In this document: piece after piece, positions 1-5,538 of the stretch | How positions within the stretch are numbered: the first letter of the stretch is position 1 | Layout: each line of letters begins with the position of its first letter | Assembly: GCA_002719595.1 (NCBI GenBank) | Contig: PBEJ01000039.1 | Location: 21,283 to 27,539 of the forward strand | Source of the DNA: Verrucomicrobiales bacterium | Lineage (GTDB): Bacteria; Verrucomicrobiota; Verrucomicrobiia; Limisphaerales; UBA1100 | Direction: 5' to 3' | DNA length: 6,257 bases | Translations under genes and position numbers: made by a program | The notes under the pieces: generated by a model | Seen by the model: the letters and a program-made list of their open reading frames with translations, nothing else | Database searches by the model: none | What the model was told of the DNA's origin: nothing

Positions 1-618
1 ACTCGCGTGTACGATGAGAGCGGTAATGCTGTGTGCGTCACTGTTGTTCAAGCTGGGCCGAATCGGGTCCTACAGGTAAAAAAATCTGAGGGTAATGATG
101 GATATAATGCGGTACAGTTGGGCTATGATGATCAGAACAAAACGTCTCGGGTAACCAAGCCGCTTCAGGGCCACATGAGTAAACATGGCGGTCACGTGAC
201 CAAGCAGGTTAAAGAATTTCGGGATTTTACACTTGAGGTTAACACGGGAGATACCGTTCCGGTATCAGTTTTCGAGCCGGGTGATTATGTAGACGCTATT
301 GCTGATACCAAGGGCCGAGGTTTTCAAGGTGTGGTTAAGCGTTGGAATTTTGGGGGTGGGCCCAAGACACACGGTCAAAAAGGATTCTTTCGTCGGCCCG
401 GAGGAATCGGTGCCTGCGCGACGCCGGGTTGGGTGGTCAAGGGTAAGAAGATGCCGGGTCATATGGGGCAGGAACGTCGGACTGTGCAAAATCTGAAAGT
501 TGTTCAGGTGCGTGAAGAGGATAATGTGCTTTTAATCAAGGGGGCGATTCCTGGGGCTAAGGGTGATTATGTCTTAATTCGAGAATCTAAAAAGCGTCCG
601 AAGGGGGCAAAGTCATAG
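1..618 (+). CDS. rplC: 50S ribosomal protein L3 (5' end missing)
   Basis: L3 is an early-assembling 23S rRNA-binding protein whose long loop reaches toward the peptidyl-transferase centre. The reading frame is open from base 1. The first residues (TRVYDESGNAV) align with the family's GMTRIFDEDG region, so about 11 N-terminal residues and the start codon lie upstream. The GTG at position 7 is an internal Val codon, not a start. Family landmarks are the AVQLGY segment, VTKPLQGH, the KGRGFQGVVKRW segment, RRPGGIGACATPG, GKKMPGHMGQE and the C-terminal VLLIKGAIPGAKGDYVLIR. The residue matching E. coli Gln150, which PrmB methylates, is Ala here (in ACATPG). The central loop has Phe-Phe before RRPG, where many relatives have a His. 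Translation stops at TAG 616-618, 14 bases before rplD. Identification is firm; only the start is missing. Confidence 0.97.
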   Translation, partial: TRVYDESGNAVCVTVVQAGPNRVLQVKKSEGNDGYNAVQLGYDDQNKTSRVTKPLQGHMSKHGGHVTKQVKEFRDFTLEVNTGDTVPVSVFEPGDYVDAIADTKGRGFQGVVKRWNFGGGPKTHGQKGFFRRPGGIGACATPGWVVKGKKMPGHMGQERRTVQNLKVVQVREEDNVLLIKGAIPGAKGDYVLIRESKKRPKGAKS

Positions 619-632
619 TAAGGGATTAAGAG

Positions 633-1268
633 ATGGAACTTGATGTAAAAACACTTTCGGGGGGCGATTCAGGCAAGATTGCCGTTGGTTTTGAATTTGT
701 CGAGGAAGGCAAAGGAAATCAAGCTGTTCATGATACTGTGGTTGCCTATATGGCTGCACAACGTCATGGCACAGCGAAGACCAAGGATAGAGGTGAAGTA
801 AGTGGGACAGGCAAAAAACCCTGGAGGCAAAAAGGTACAGGTAGAGCACGAACCGGCTCTCGTCGTACGAATATATTTACAGGAGGAGGCGTGACGCACG
901 GACCACGCCCGCGTGATTACGCTAAGAAGGTTAATTCCAAGACTCGTCAGCTTGCATTACGTAAAGCATTGAGTGAACGAATCAAGGATGAAGAAGTGGT
1001 TGTAGTCGACAATCTTAAACTCGAATCTCACAAGACCAAGGATTTGCATGCGCAAATTGAAGCGCTTGCTCCAAAGGGTACGGTCCTGCTCGTCACTGGC
1101 GAAGCCGACCGTAACCTTTCCTTGGCAGCTCGGAACATTCCATTGGTTCAATTGGTAGAGGCTGAGAGTTTAAATACCTACGAAGTTCTGAAGCCCGATG
1201 TGATAATTATTTCCAAAGACGGACTGCAAAAAATTGCCGCCCGGCTTAATCCAAAGGAGGTCAAGTGA
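633..1268 (+). CDS. rplD: 50S ribosomal protein L4
   Basis: L4 is a primary 23S rRNA-binding protein. Its extended loop lines the exit tunnel and, with L22, forms the tunnel constriction. At 211 aa it has near-usual family length (E. coli about 201). The tunnel loop covers roughly residues 44-97 and is intact: [17 protein letters not shown], then [18 protein letters not shown], then [13 protein letters not shown]. The C-terminal Rossmann-like part (about 115-205) includes VVVVDNL and the final [12 protein letters not shown] strand. The ATG at 633 is chosen because it gives the standard N-terminus and has a moderate Shine-Dalgarno (AAGGG at 620-624, 8-base spacer). The stop TGA overlaps the rplW GTG start by four bases (GTGA), so the two genes are probably translationally coupled. 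L4 autoregulates the S10 operon in gamma-proteobacteria; the leader region that could show this lies outside the window. Confidence 0.98.
   Translation: MELDVKTLSGGDSGKIAVGFEFVEEGKGNQAVHDTVVAYMAAQRHGTAKTKDRGEVSGTGKKPWRQKGTGRARTGSRRTNIFTGGGVTHGPRPRDYAKKVNSKTRQLALRKALSERIKDEEVVVVDNLKLESHKTKDLHAQIEALAPKGTVLLVTGEADRNLSLAARNIPLVQLVEAESLNTYEVLKPDVIIISKDGLQKIAARLNPKEVK
1254..1260 (+). promoter_or_regulatory. Strong Shine-Dalgarno for rplW
   Basis: AAGGAGG lies inside the last codons of rplD, four bases before the GTG at 1265. It decides in favour of the GTG start overlapping the rplD stop, rather than any later codon. Confidence 0.8.
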
Positions 1269-1585
1269 ATTCATTTACGATAATTAAGGGTTTGCATGAC
1301 TCCGAAAAAACTCAGCATTTGAAGGACCTTTTTGTGTTCCGTCAAACCAGAGGGATGAAAGAGGATGTGCTACACAAGTACACCTTGCGTGTGGATACTC
1401 GTGCTAATAAGCATCAGATACGTCATGCGGTTGAGGAGCTTTTTCCCAAGGTAAAAGTGATTTCGGTTAATACGGCCACAGTCAAAGGTAAGGCCAAGCG
1501 AGCCCGTACAAAGGTGGCTGGATATACGTCTGACTGGAAGAAAGCGGTGATAACTTTGAAGGAAGGGGAAATCGAACTCTTATAA
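1265..1585 (+). CDS. rplW: 50S ribosomal protein L23 with an extra segment
   Basis: L23 binds 23S rRNA domain III at the tunnel exit and is the main docking site for trigger factor and SRP. The start is GTG, with AAGGAGG four bases upstream and a four-base overlap with rplD. Landmarks are the N-terminal FTIIKG strand, DSEKT at 12-16 (matching E. coli VSEKA, whose Glu18 contacts trigger factor; here Glu14), [19 protein letters not shown], the basic loop GKAKRARTK and the closing [17 protein letters not shown]. At 106 aa it is slightly long. From the SEK motif to the ANK motif there are 34 residues, against 21 in E. coli, so about 13 extra residues sit around 24-36. The gene ends 19 bases before rplB. 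Identity is secure from the C-terminal half and from gene order. Confidence 0.96.
   Translation: MNSFTIIKGLHDSEKTQHLKDLFVFRQTRGMKEDVLHKYTLRVDTRANKHQIRHAVEELFPKVKVISVNTATVKGKAKRARTKVAGYTSDWKKAVITLKEGEIELL
1334..1372 (+). other. Approximate 13-residue insertion in L23
   Basis: Residues about 24-36 of L23 (around [13 protein letters not shown]) have no counterpart in the E. coli protein, judged by the distance between the SEK and ANK/ATK motifs. Both flanks stay in frame and match the family, so this is an in-frame insertion and not a frameshift. Exact borders are uncertain by several residues. Confidence 0.6.
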
Positions 1586-1604
1586 AAGAGAAGGAGAATT
1601 TGTC

Positions 1605-2474
1605 ATGCCTATTCGTTCCTACAAACCCGTAACTCCATCTCAGCGTTACATTAAGCGCTCCACCTTTGAGGAGGTCACCAAGACCAAACCCGAAAAGGCA
1701 CTGGTTAAAATCAAGAAGAAGACCGGTGGCCGCAACAGTGATGGTCACATCACCATGCGGGGCCTCGGTGGCGGTGCGAAGCAGAAGATTCGCAACGTGG
1801 ATTTTCGTCGTCGTTTCGCACGTGATAAGTATGGATCGAATGCTACGGTAGAAGGAAAAGTTGCTGCCATAGAGTATGATCCAATTCGTTCGGCAAGGAT
1901 TGCGCTTGTGGAGTATGTCGGCAGTGAAAAACGTTATATTTTAGCTGCTAAAGGAATGGAAGTAGGGGCAAAGATTTATAGTGGACCGGACGCCGAACCG
2001 GAGCCCGGTAATGCCCTGCCGTTAAGTAACATTCCTCCAGGTACTCCCATTCATAATATAGAACTTACCAAGGGAAAAGGCGGCCAGATTGTTAGATCAG
2101 CAGGAACTTCGGCTACTGTGATGGCCACCGATAAGGATTATGCTCAGATCAAGCTTCCCTCCGGTGAAATCCGGCGGGTTAATGCGGCTTGTTGGGCGAC
2201 TGTCGGTGTCGTGGGTAATGCTGACCATGAAAAACAGGTGATCGGTAAGGCTGGAAATACCCGGCATCGGGGAAGACGTGGTATTACACGTGCGGTTGCT
2301 AAAAATCCAGTGGATCATCCCATGGGTGGAGGTGAGGCGAAGTCCTCTGGCGGAGGTCATCCGGTGACTCCTTGGGGAGTAATTACCAAAGGTAAAAAGA
2401 CTCGTTCTAAAAAGAAGTACTCAAATAAATTTATTCTCGTTCGTCGTGATGGTCGACCAATGAAACGGAAGTAA
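1605..2474 (+). CDS. rplB: 50S ribosomal protein L2
   Basis: L2 is a primary 23S rRNA-binding protein needed for subunit association and peptidyl-transferase activity. At 289 aa it is longer than usual (E. coli 273). The ATG at 1605 has AAGGAG at 1591-1596. Landmarks in order are KPVTPSQR (7-14), TGGRNSDGHIT (40-50), IEYDPIRSARIAL (89-101), KRYILAAKG (109-117), GNALPLSNIPPGTPIHNIE (135-153), KGGQIVRSAGTSA (158-170), then NPVDHPMGGGEA (234-245) and the basic tail. The essential His of the DHP motif (E. coli His229, mature numbering) is present as His238. Differences from the usual sequence: the normally conserved GGGHK reads GGGAK (Ala58), DHPH reads DHPM (Met240), about eight extra residues precede IEYDP (around 68-85), and the C-terminus has a short extension after the KFI motif. 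These look like lineage traits, not decay. Confidence 0.98.
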   Translation: MPIRSYKPVTPSQRYIKRSTFEEVTKTKPEKALVKIKKKTGGRNSDGHITMRGLGGGAKQKIRNVDFRRRFARDKYGSNATVEGKVAAIEYDPIRSARIALVEYVGSEKRYILAAKGMEVGAKIYSGPDAEPEPGNALPLSNIPPGTPIHNIELTKGKGGQIVRSAGTSATVMATDKDYAQIKLPSGEIRRVNAACWATVGVVGNADHEKQVIGKAGNTRHRGRRGITRAVAKNPVDHPMGGGEAKSSGGGHPVTPWGVITKGKKTRSKKKYSNKFILVRRDGRPMKRK

Positions 2475-2481
2475 GTAAGCT

Positions 2482-2760
2482 ATGGCACGTTCAATAAAAA
2501 AAGGGTTTTATACGGATCTGAAACTCCGTAACAAAGCGATGAAGGCCAAGGAAGCTGGGTCATCAAAGCCAATTAAAACTTGGTCGCGACGCAGTACCAT
2601 TATGCCTGAATTTGTTGGGCTTACTTTTAATGTGCATAATGGAAAGGCATTTTTGCCAGTGTACGTGAGTGAAAACATGGTTGGTCATAAATTGGGAGAG
2701 TTCTCTCCGACCAGACAATTTAAAGGTCATAGTGCGCATGTGAAACGGGAGGTTAAGTAG
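2482..2760 (+). CDS. rpsS: 30S ribosomal protein S19
   Basis: S19 sits in the 30S head, pairs with S13, contacts A-site tRNA and contributes to the intersubunit bridge with L5. At 92 aa it has the normal length. It begins [12 protein letters not shown] and carries the signature blocks [16 protein letters not shown] (31-46), [12 protein letters not shown] (51-62) and [18 protein letters not shown] (66-83). The start ATG is seven bases after the rplB stop, with only a weak Shine-Dalgarno (GGAAG at 2467-2471, inside the rplB end). It is separated from rplV by a single base, so coupled translation is likely. Confidence 0.98.
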   Translation: MARSIKKGFYTDLKLRNKAMKAKEAGSSKPIKTWSRRSTIMPEFVGLTFNVHNGKAFLPVYVSENMVGHKLGEFSPTRQFKGHSAHVKREVK

Positions 2761-2761
2761 T

Positions 2762-3247
2762 ATGAATATCACTTCAACCAGCCGAAATGTGCGGATGTCA
2801 CCAAAAAAAGTTCGTGAGGTGACTCGCCAGATATCGGGTTTGCCAGTGGCTCGAGCAAAAGCATTGCTGGCCAATATTCCGCGTAAGTCAGCACAGCTTG
2901 TAGCAAAGACACTCGATACCGCTATTGCTGACGCAGAGCATATTAGAGCTGAGTGGAAGGAAACTGATATACAAAACAGAGTGGCCGAAATTAAGGAAAA
3001 GATTAATAATAAAACGACCGACAAGGGAACTCTGGCGCGAAAGTACCGTCACTTGAAGTCGGAATTGGAGCGTCTGGAGGAGTATCTGGATTCGGATAAC
3101 AAATTATCTTCTGAATCTCTCTTTATCAAAGAGGCTATGGCTGGAGCAGGCACCCCATTGCGTCGCTGGCGCACCCGTGCGAGAGGTGGTGGCACGCCGA
3201 TAATCAAGCGCACAAGTCACATCCGTATTACACTTTCTGACGAATAA
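2762..3247 (+). CDS. rplV: 50S ribosomal protein L22 with a large insertion
   Basis: L22 binds all six 23S domains. Its beta-hairpin lines the exit tunnel and its globular part faces the solvent near the tunnel exit. It is 161 aa, against about 110 for typical bacterial L22. Residues 1-60 match the family (SRNVRMSPKKVREVTRQI, then the helix ending in AIADAEH). Residues about 114-161 also match: LFIKEAMAGAGTPLRRWRTRA is the tunnel hairpin, ending KRTSHIRITL. Between them, residues about 61-113 are an in-frame insertion described separately. The tunnel hairpin keeps its usual length, so the insertion should not narrow the tunnel. The ATG at 2762 has GGGAGG at 2747-2752, nine bases upstream, one base after the rpsS stop. 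The stop is six bases before rpsC. Confidence 0.97.
   Translation: MNITSTSRNVRMSPKKVREVTRQISGLPVARAKALLANIPRKSAQLVAKTLDTAIADAEHIRAEWKETDIQNRVAEIKEKINNKTTDKGTLARKYRHLKSELERLEEYLDSDNKLSSESLFIKEAMAGAGTPLRRWRTRARGGGTPIIKRTSHIRITLSDE
2942..3100 (+). other. Predicted helical-hairpin insertion in L22
   Basis: This segment encodes residues about 61-113 of L22, which are absent from typical family members. It reads as two charged amphipathic helices joined by a polar turn. Helix 1 has hydrophobics at 70, 74, 77 and 81. The turn is NNKTTDKGT at 82-90. Helix 2 has L91, Y95, L98, L102, L105 and L109 in perfect 4-3-4-3-4 spacing. That pattern predicts an antiparallel coiled-coil hairpin. Borders are approximate, and the structure is inferred from pattern alone. 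Confidence 0.8.
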
Positions 3248-3253
3248 AAAATT

Positions 3254-3931
3254 ATGGGAAATAAAACCAATCCAATTGGACTTCGCTTGGCAGTTAACAA
3301 GGACTGGGCATCCAAGTGGTATTCGGACAAAAAGGACTTTGCCGATTACTTAGCTGAAGATCGTGCTATCCGTAAGCTGTTAAAGAGCAAGCTTTCGGGT
3401 GCCGCAGTGACAAAGATTTTAATAGAGAGAGCAACGCAGCGAGTGCGCATCAAGATTCTAACTGCGCGTCCGGGAGTTGTGATTGGTCGTCGTGGCACGG
3501 AGATAGATAAAATTAAGGAGCAGTTGGCTCGTATGACTGGAAAAGAAGTCTACGTTGATATTCAGGAAATTCGTAAGCCTGAGATAGATGCCCAGTTGGT
3601 TGCTGAGAATGTTGCTCAACAGCTTGAGCGCCGAATTGCTTTTCGTCGTGCTCTCAAGCGTGCTGTACAGATGGCCATGGACTTTGGGGCTGAAGGTGTT
3701 CGCATCCGTTGTTCCGGTCGCCTCGGTGGCTCGGAGATAGCCCGAACTGAACAGTATTTAGAAGGCCGGGTGCCGCTTCATACCCTACGAGCCAATATTG
3801 ATTATGGTTTTACAGAAGCTAAGACCAAAGCCGGCATTCTTGGCATTAAGTGCTGGGTTTGTACAGGTGAAGACAAGCCTTCAAATCGGGCGGAAGAAGT
3901 AATTGAAACCGGTGCAGGCGAAAGTAAATAA
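3254..3931 (+). CDS. rpsC: 30S ribosomal protein S3
   Basis: S3 lies in the 30S head at the mRNA entry channel and contributes to the ribosomal helicase activity with S4 and S5. At 225 aa it is normal length. The N-terminus [18 protein letters not shown] leads to the KH domain, whose GxxG loop is GRRG at 78-81 within [13 protein letters not shown]. Arg131, Arg132 and Lys135, matching the E. coli helicase residues, are present. The C-terminal domain holds [13 protein letters not shown] (154-166) and [15 protein letters not shown] (171-185). Three cysteines are notable: Cys153, and Cys200 with Cys203 in KCWVCTGE, where most relatives have hydrophobic residues. The start follows the rplV stop by six bases with no visible Shine-Dalgarno, so initiation probably relies on coupling to rplV. 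Confidence 0.98.
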   Translation: MGNKTNPIGLRLAVNKDWASKWYSDKKDFADYLAEDRAIRKLLKSKLSGAAVTKILIERATQRVRIKILTARPGVVIGRRGTEIDKIKEQLARMTGKEVYVDIQEIRKPEIDAQLVAENVAQQLERRIAFRRALKRAVQMAMDFGAEGVRIRCSGRLGGSEIARTEQYLEGRVPLHTLRANIDYGFTEAKTKAGILGIKCWVCTGEDKPSNRAEEVIETGAGESK

Positions 3932-3952
3932 ACCAGCGAAAGAAAGCGACCC

Positions 3953-4363
3953 ATGGCAAGTGTAATTCCAGCTCGAGTAAAATATCGTAAGATGCACCGC
4001 GGTAGTCGTGCGGGCATAGCCTGGAAGGGTTCTGATGTATCCTTTGGTGAATATGGTTTGCAGGCTTTGGATCGAGCTTGGATTACTACTCGTCAAATTG
4101 AAGCATGTCGCCAAACGATTACGCGTAAAATGAAACGTCGGGGGAAAGTTTGGATTCGGATTTTTCCCCAGAAATCATACACCAAGAAACCTTTGGAAGT
4201 GAGGATGGGTAAGGGCAAGGCAGCGGTTGAAGGCTGGGTGGCTGTGGTTCGTCCGGCTAATATGCTGTTTGAGATCTCCGGAGTAAGTGAAGGATTGGCA
4301 AAGGAAGCGTTGGCTCTAGCTGCAGCCAAATTGCCAATAAAAACAAGAATGATTAAACGTTAG
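3953..4363 (+). CDS. rplP: 50S ribosomal protein L16
   Basis: L16 is a late-assembling protein near the A-site and central protuberance that positions tRNA elbows. At 136 aa it matches the family (E. coli 136). Landmarks are [14 protein letters not shown] (10-23), FGEYGLQAL (31-39), [15 protein letters not shown] (44-58), [11 protein letters not shown] (64-74), [13 protein letters not shown] (78-90) and [10 protein letters not shown] (122-131). Arg84 corresponds to E. coli Arg81, hydroxylated there by RoxA. After the GKGK motif the usual GxxEYW reads AAVEGWV, with Ala90 and Gly94 replacing Gly and an aromatic residue. The ATG start is 21 bases after rpsC with at best a very weak Shine-Dalgarno. 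The gene ends two bases before rpmC. Confidence 0.98.
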   Translation: MASVIPARVKYRKMHRGSRAGIAWKGSDVSFGEYGLQALDRAWITTRQIEACRQTITRKMKRRGKVWIRIFPQKSYTKKPLEVRMGKGKAAVEGWVAVVRPANMLFEISGVSEGLAKEALALAAAKLPIKTRMIKR

Positions 4364-4365
4364 CC

Positions 4366-4572
4366 ATGAAGATGAGTGAAATAAAAGAAATGCCTCCAGT
4401 TGAGCTGCTTTCAAAGGGCCGCGAGCTAAGGCAGGAGCTTTTCAACCTAAATCTTCAGAAATCAATTGGGACTTTGGAAAAGCCACATCGGATTCGGCAG
4501 TTACGAAAGGATATAGCCCGGGTTGAGACAGCACTGAATGCTAAGAGGCAGGAACCTGCTAAGGGTTCGTGA
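4366..4572 (+). CDS. rpmC: 50S ribosomal protein L29
   Basis: L29 is a small two-helix protein at the tunnel exit, beside L23. At 68 aa it is normal length. It starts with the family's KEMPPVELLSKGRELRQELF helix, then FNLNLQKSIGTLEKPHRIRQ, then the second helix RKDIARVETALNAKRQE. The start could be ATG 4366 or ATG 4372, which would shorten it by two residues. Neither has a clear Shine-Dalgarno. The first is preferred because it sits two bases after the rplP stop and suits coupled re-initiation. Confidence 0.96.
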   Translation: MKMSEIKEMPPVELLSKGRELRQELFNLNLQKSIGTLEKPHRIRQLRKDIARVETALNAKRQEPAKGS

Positions 4573-4586
4573 ACTGATAACGAAGA

Positions 4587-4844
4587 ATGAGTGAACAAAA
4601 GGAAAAACACCGCAAACAGCGCCTGGGAGAAGTTGTTTCTAACAACGCCGACAAAACTATTGTAGTTAGGGTAAAACGACGCCTTCGGCATCCACTCTAT
4701 AAGAAGGTTGTGACGCGCTATAAAAAGTTTTATGCCCACGATGAGCAGAATGCTGCAAAGGTTGGAGATGCGGTTCGGATTCAAGAGTGCCGCCCTCTCT
4801 CTAAACTTAAACGTTGGGAGTTGGTTGAGGTCGTGGGTGGTTAA
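4587..4844 (+). CDS. rpsQ: 30S ribosomal protein S17
   Basis: S17 is a primary 16S rRNA-binding protein with an OB fold, required early in 30S body assembly. At 85 aa it has normal length. Diagnostic blocks are [20 protein letters not shown] (11-30), [20 protein letters not shown] (34-53), [20 protein letters not shown] (58-77) and the closing ELVEVV. The ATG at 4587 is 14 bases after the rpmC stop with no convincing Shine-Dalgarno. An AAGGG at 4561-4565 is too far away, 21 bases upstream. It is followed by rplN after 16 bases, closing the S10-type gene set. Confidence 0.98.
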   Translation: MSEQKEKHRKQRLGEVVSNNADKTIVVRVKRRLRHPLYKKVVTRYKKFYAHDEQNAAKVGDAVRIQECRPLSKLKRWELVEVVGG

Positions 4845-4860
4845 CTAGTAAATTTGAAAC

Positions 4861-5229
4861 ATGTTACAATTACGTTCAATTTGTGATGTTGCCGATAATA
4901 CCGGTGCAAAGCGTGCGGCAATAATTGGTGTTCTCGGAGAAGCCAAGCGCTTTGGTGAAATCGGTGATATTGTAAAGGCGCACATCAAAGAAGCAGCACC
5001 TGATGGTACTGTGAAAAAAAGTGAAGTTGTAGACGCTGTGGTGGTTCGCACACGAAAAGCGGTTCGGCGAACTGACGGTTCCTATTTGCGTTTTGATAAT
5101 AATGCTGTGGTGATTATTGACAAAGAAGGAGCTCCTCGGGGGACCCGTATTTTTGGCCCCGTGGCCCGCGAACTACGTGAACAGAAGAAGTTTATGAAAA
5201 TCATTTCCCTTGCTCCGGAAGTCTTGTGA
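4861..5229 (+). CDS. rplN: 50S ribosomal protein L14
   Basis: L14 is a beta-barrel 23S rRNA protein on the subunit interface. It takes part in an intersubunit bridge and is the docking site of the silencing factor RsfS. Its 122 aa is exactly the usual family length. Motifs are [18 protein letters not shown] (9-26), [19 protein letters not shown] (52-70), [16 protein letters not shown] (72-87), [18 protein letters not shown] (90-107) and the invariant [13 protein letters not shown] ending. In many bacteria this gene opens the spc operon. Here it begins 16 bases after rpsQ without a visible Shine-Dalgarno or terminator between them, so it appears to be read from the S10 transcript. The stop TGA shares its last base with the rplX ATG. 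Confidence 0.98.
   Translation: MLQLRSICDVADNTGAKRAAIIGVLGEAKRFGEIGDIVKAHIKEAAPDGTVKKSEVVDAVVVRTRKAVRRTDGSYLRFDNNAVVIIDKEGAPRGTRIFGPVARELREQKKFMKIISLAPEVL
5217..5221 (+). promoter_or_regulatory. Shine-Dalgarno for rplX
   Basis: GGAAG in the last codons of rplN stands seven bases before ATG 5229 and only four before GTG 5226. This favours the ATG as the rplX start. Confidence 0.5.
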
Positions 5230-5531
5230 TGAGTGTAAAAAAAGAAAAACGCATACGTAAGGGTGATGAGGTGTATATTCTTTCCGGTGAATATGCTGGA
5301 AGCTCCGGTAAAGTAATGCGGCTGTTGCGCGAATCCCAAAGGGTTGATGTGGAAATTGAAGGGTTGGATGATCAGGGTAAGGTCATCAAACATCAGCGAC
5401 GTAGCCAAGAATTTCCTAATGGTACAAAGCTTTATCTCAATCCCACCATTCATGTGTCCAATGTGGTGAAGTTGGATTGGAGGGATAAGCGTCGAGGTAC
5501 GGCTAAGGAGGAATCGATAGAAACCGAGTAG
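5229..5531 (+). CDS. rplX: 50S ribosomal protein L24
   Basis: L24 is an assembly initiator of the large subunit that binds the 5' domain of 23S rRNA and sits at the tunnel exit. The ATG at 5229 gives 100 aa and a TGATG junction with rplN; GTG at 5226 is an alternative one codon upstream. The N-terminal KOW motif is [20 protein letters not shown] (8-27). In most relatives this loop reads like GKDKGK, so here two or more basic residues are replaced by Glu-Tyr-Ala. Also seen are [12 protein letters not shown] and [13 protein letters not shown] (about 73-85). The C-terminal tail ([17 protein letters not shown]) lacks the usual GKPTRVGF-like end. Family assignment rests on the KOW motif, the HVSNV motif and gene order. 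Confidence 0.94.
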   Translation: MSVKKEKRIRKGDEVYILSGEYAGSSGKVMRLLRESQRVDVEIEGLDDQGKVIKHQRRSQEFPNGTKLYLNPTIHVSNVVKLDWRDKRRGTAKEESIETE

Positions 5532-5538
5532 ATTCTCT
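5505..5538 (+). promoter_or_regulatory. Displaced Shine-Dalgarno with possible spacer hairpin before rplE
   Basis: AAGGAGG at 5505-5511 lies in the rplX 3' end, 27 bases before the rplE ATG, too far for direct use. GAATC (5511-5515) and GATTC (5531-5535) are exact inverse complements with a 15-base loop. If they pair, AAGGAG would end about three bases plus a hairpin from the ATG. An alternative longer pairing with a bulge would instead bury the Shine-Dalgarno. No other Shine-Dalgarno is seen for rplE. This is inference from five base pairs. Confidence 0.3.

Noticed and set aside
7..9. GTG as the start of rplC
   Set aside because: The frame is open to base 1 and the codons before it (Thr-Arg) match the family's internal GMTR segment, so this is an internal Val in a gene cut by the window edge.
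1586..1604. Possible promoter or terminator in the rplW-rplB gap
   Set aside because: Only 19 bases; it holds an A-rich stretch and the rplB Shine-Dalgarno, with no stem-loop or paired -35/-10 elements.
2563..3024. 153-codon open frame on the - strand across rpsS and rplV
   Set aside because: It is fully antisense to two secure ribosomal-protein genes, spans their junction, has no recognisable domain and no visible translation signal. It is a shadow of the coding strand.
2942..3100. Frameshift or foreign DNA as the cause of the L22 insertion
   Set aside because: The frame is the same on both sides, there is no stop, no terminal repeat and no mobile-element motif. The inserted segment has ordered helical character, unlike random out-of-frame sequence.
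4455..4784. 109-codon open frame on the - strand across rpmC and rpsQ
   Set aside because: Entirely antisense to two conserved genes and without recognisable motifs; explained by reverse reading.
5226..5228. GTG as the rplX start (four-base overlap with rplN)
   Set aside because: Possible, but the ATG one codon later gives the common TGATG junction and a better distance from GGAAG at 5217-5221.
5082..5453. 123-codon open frame on the - strand across rplN and rplX
   Set aside because: Antisense to conserved genes, low-complexity aromatic content expected from reverse reading of lysine-rich codons, no recognised family.
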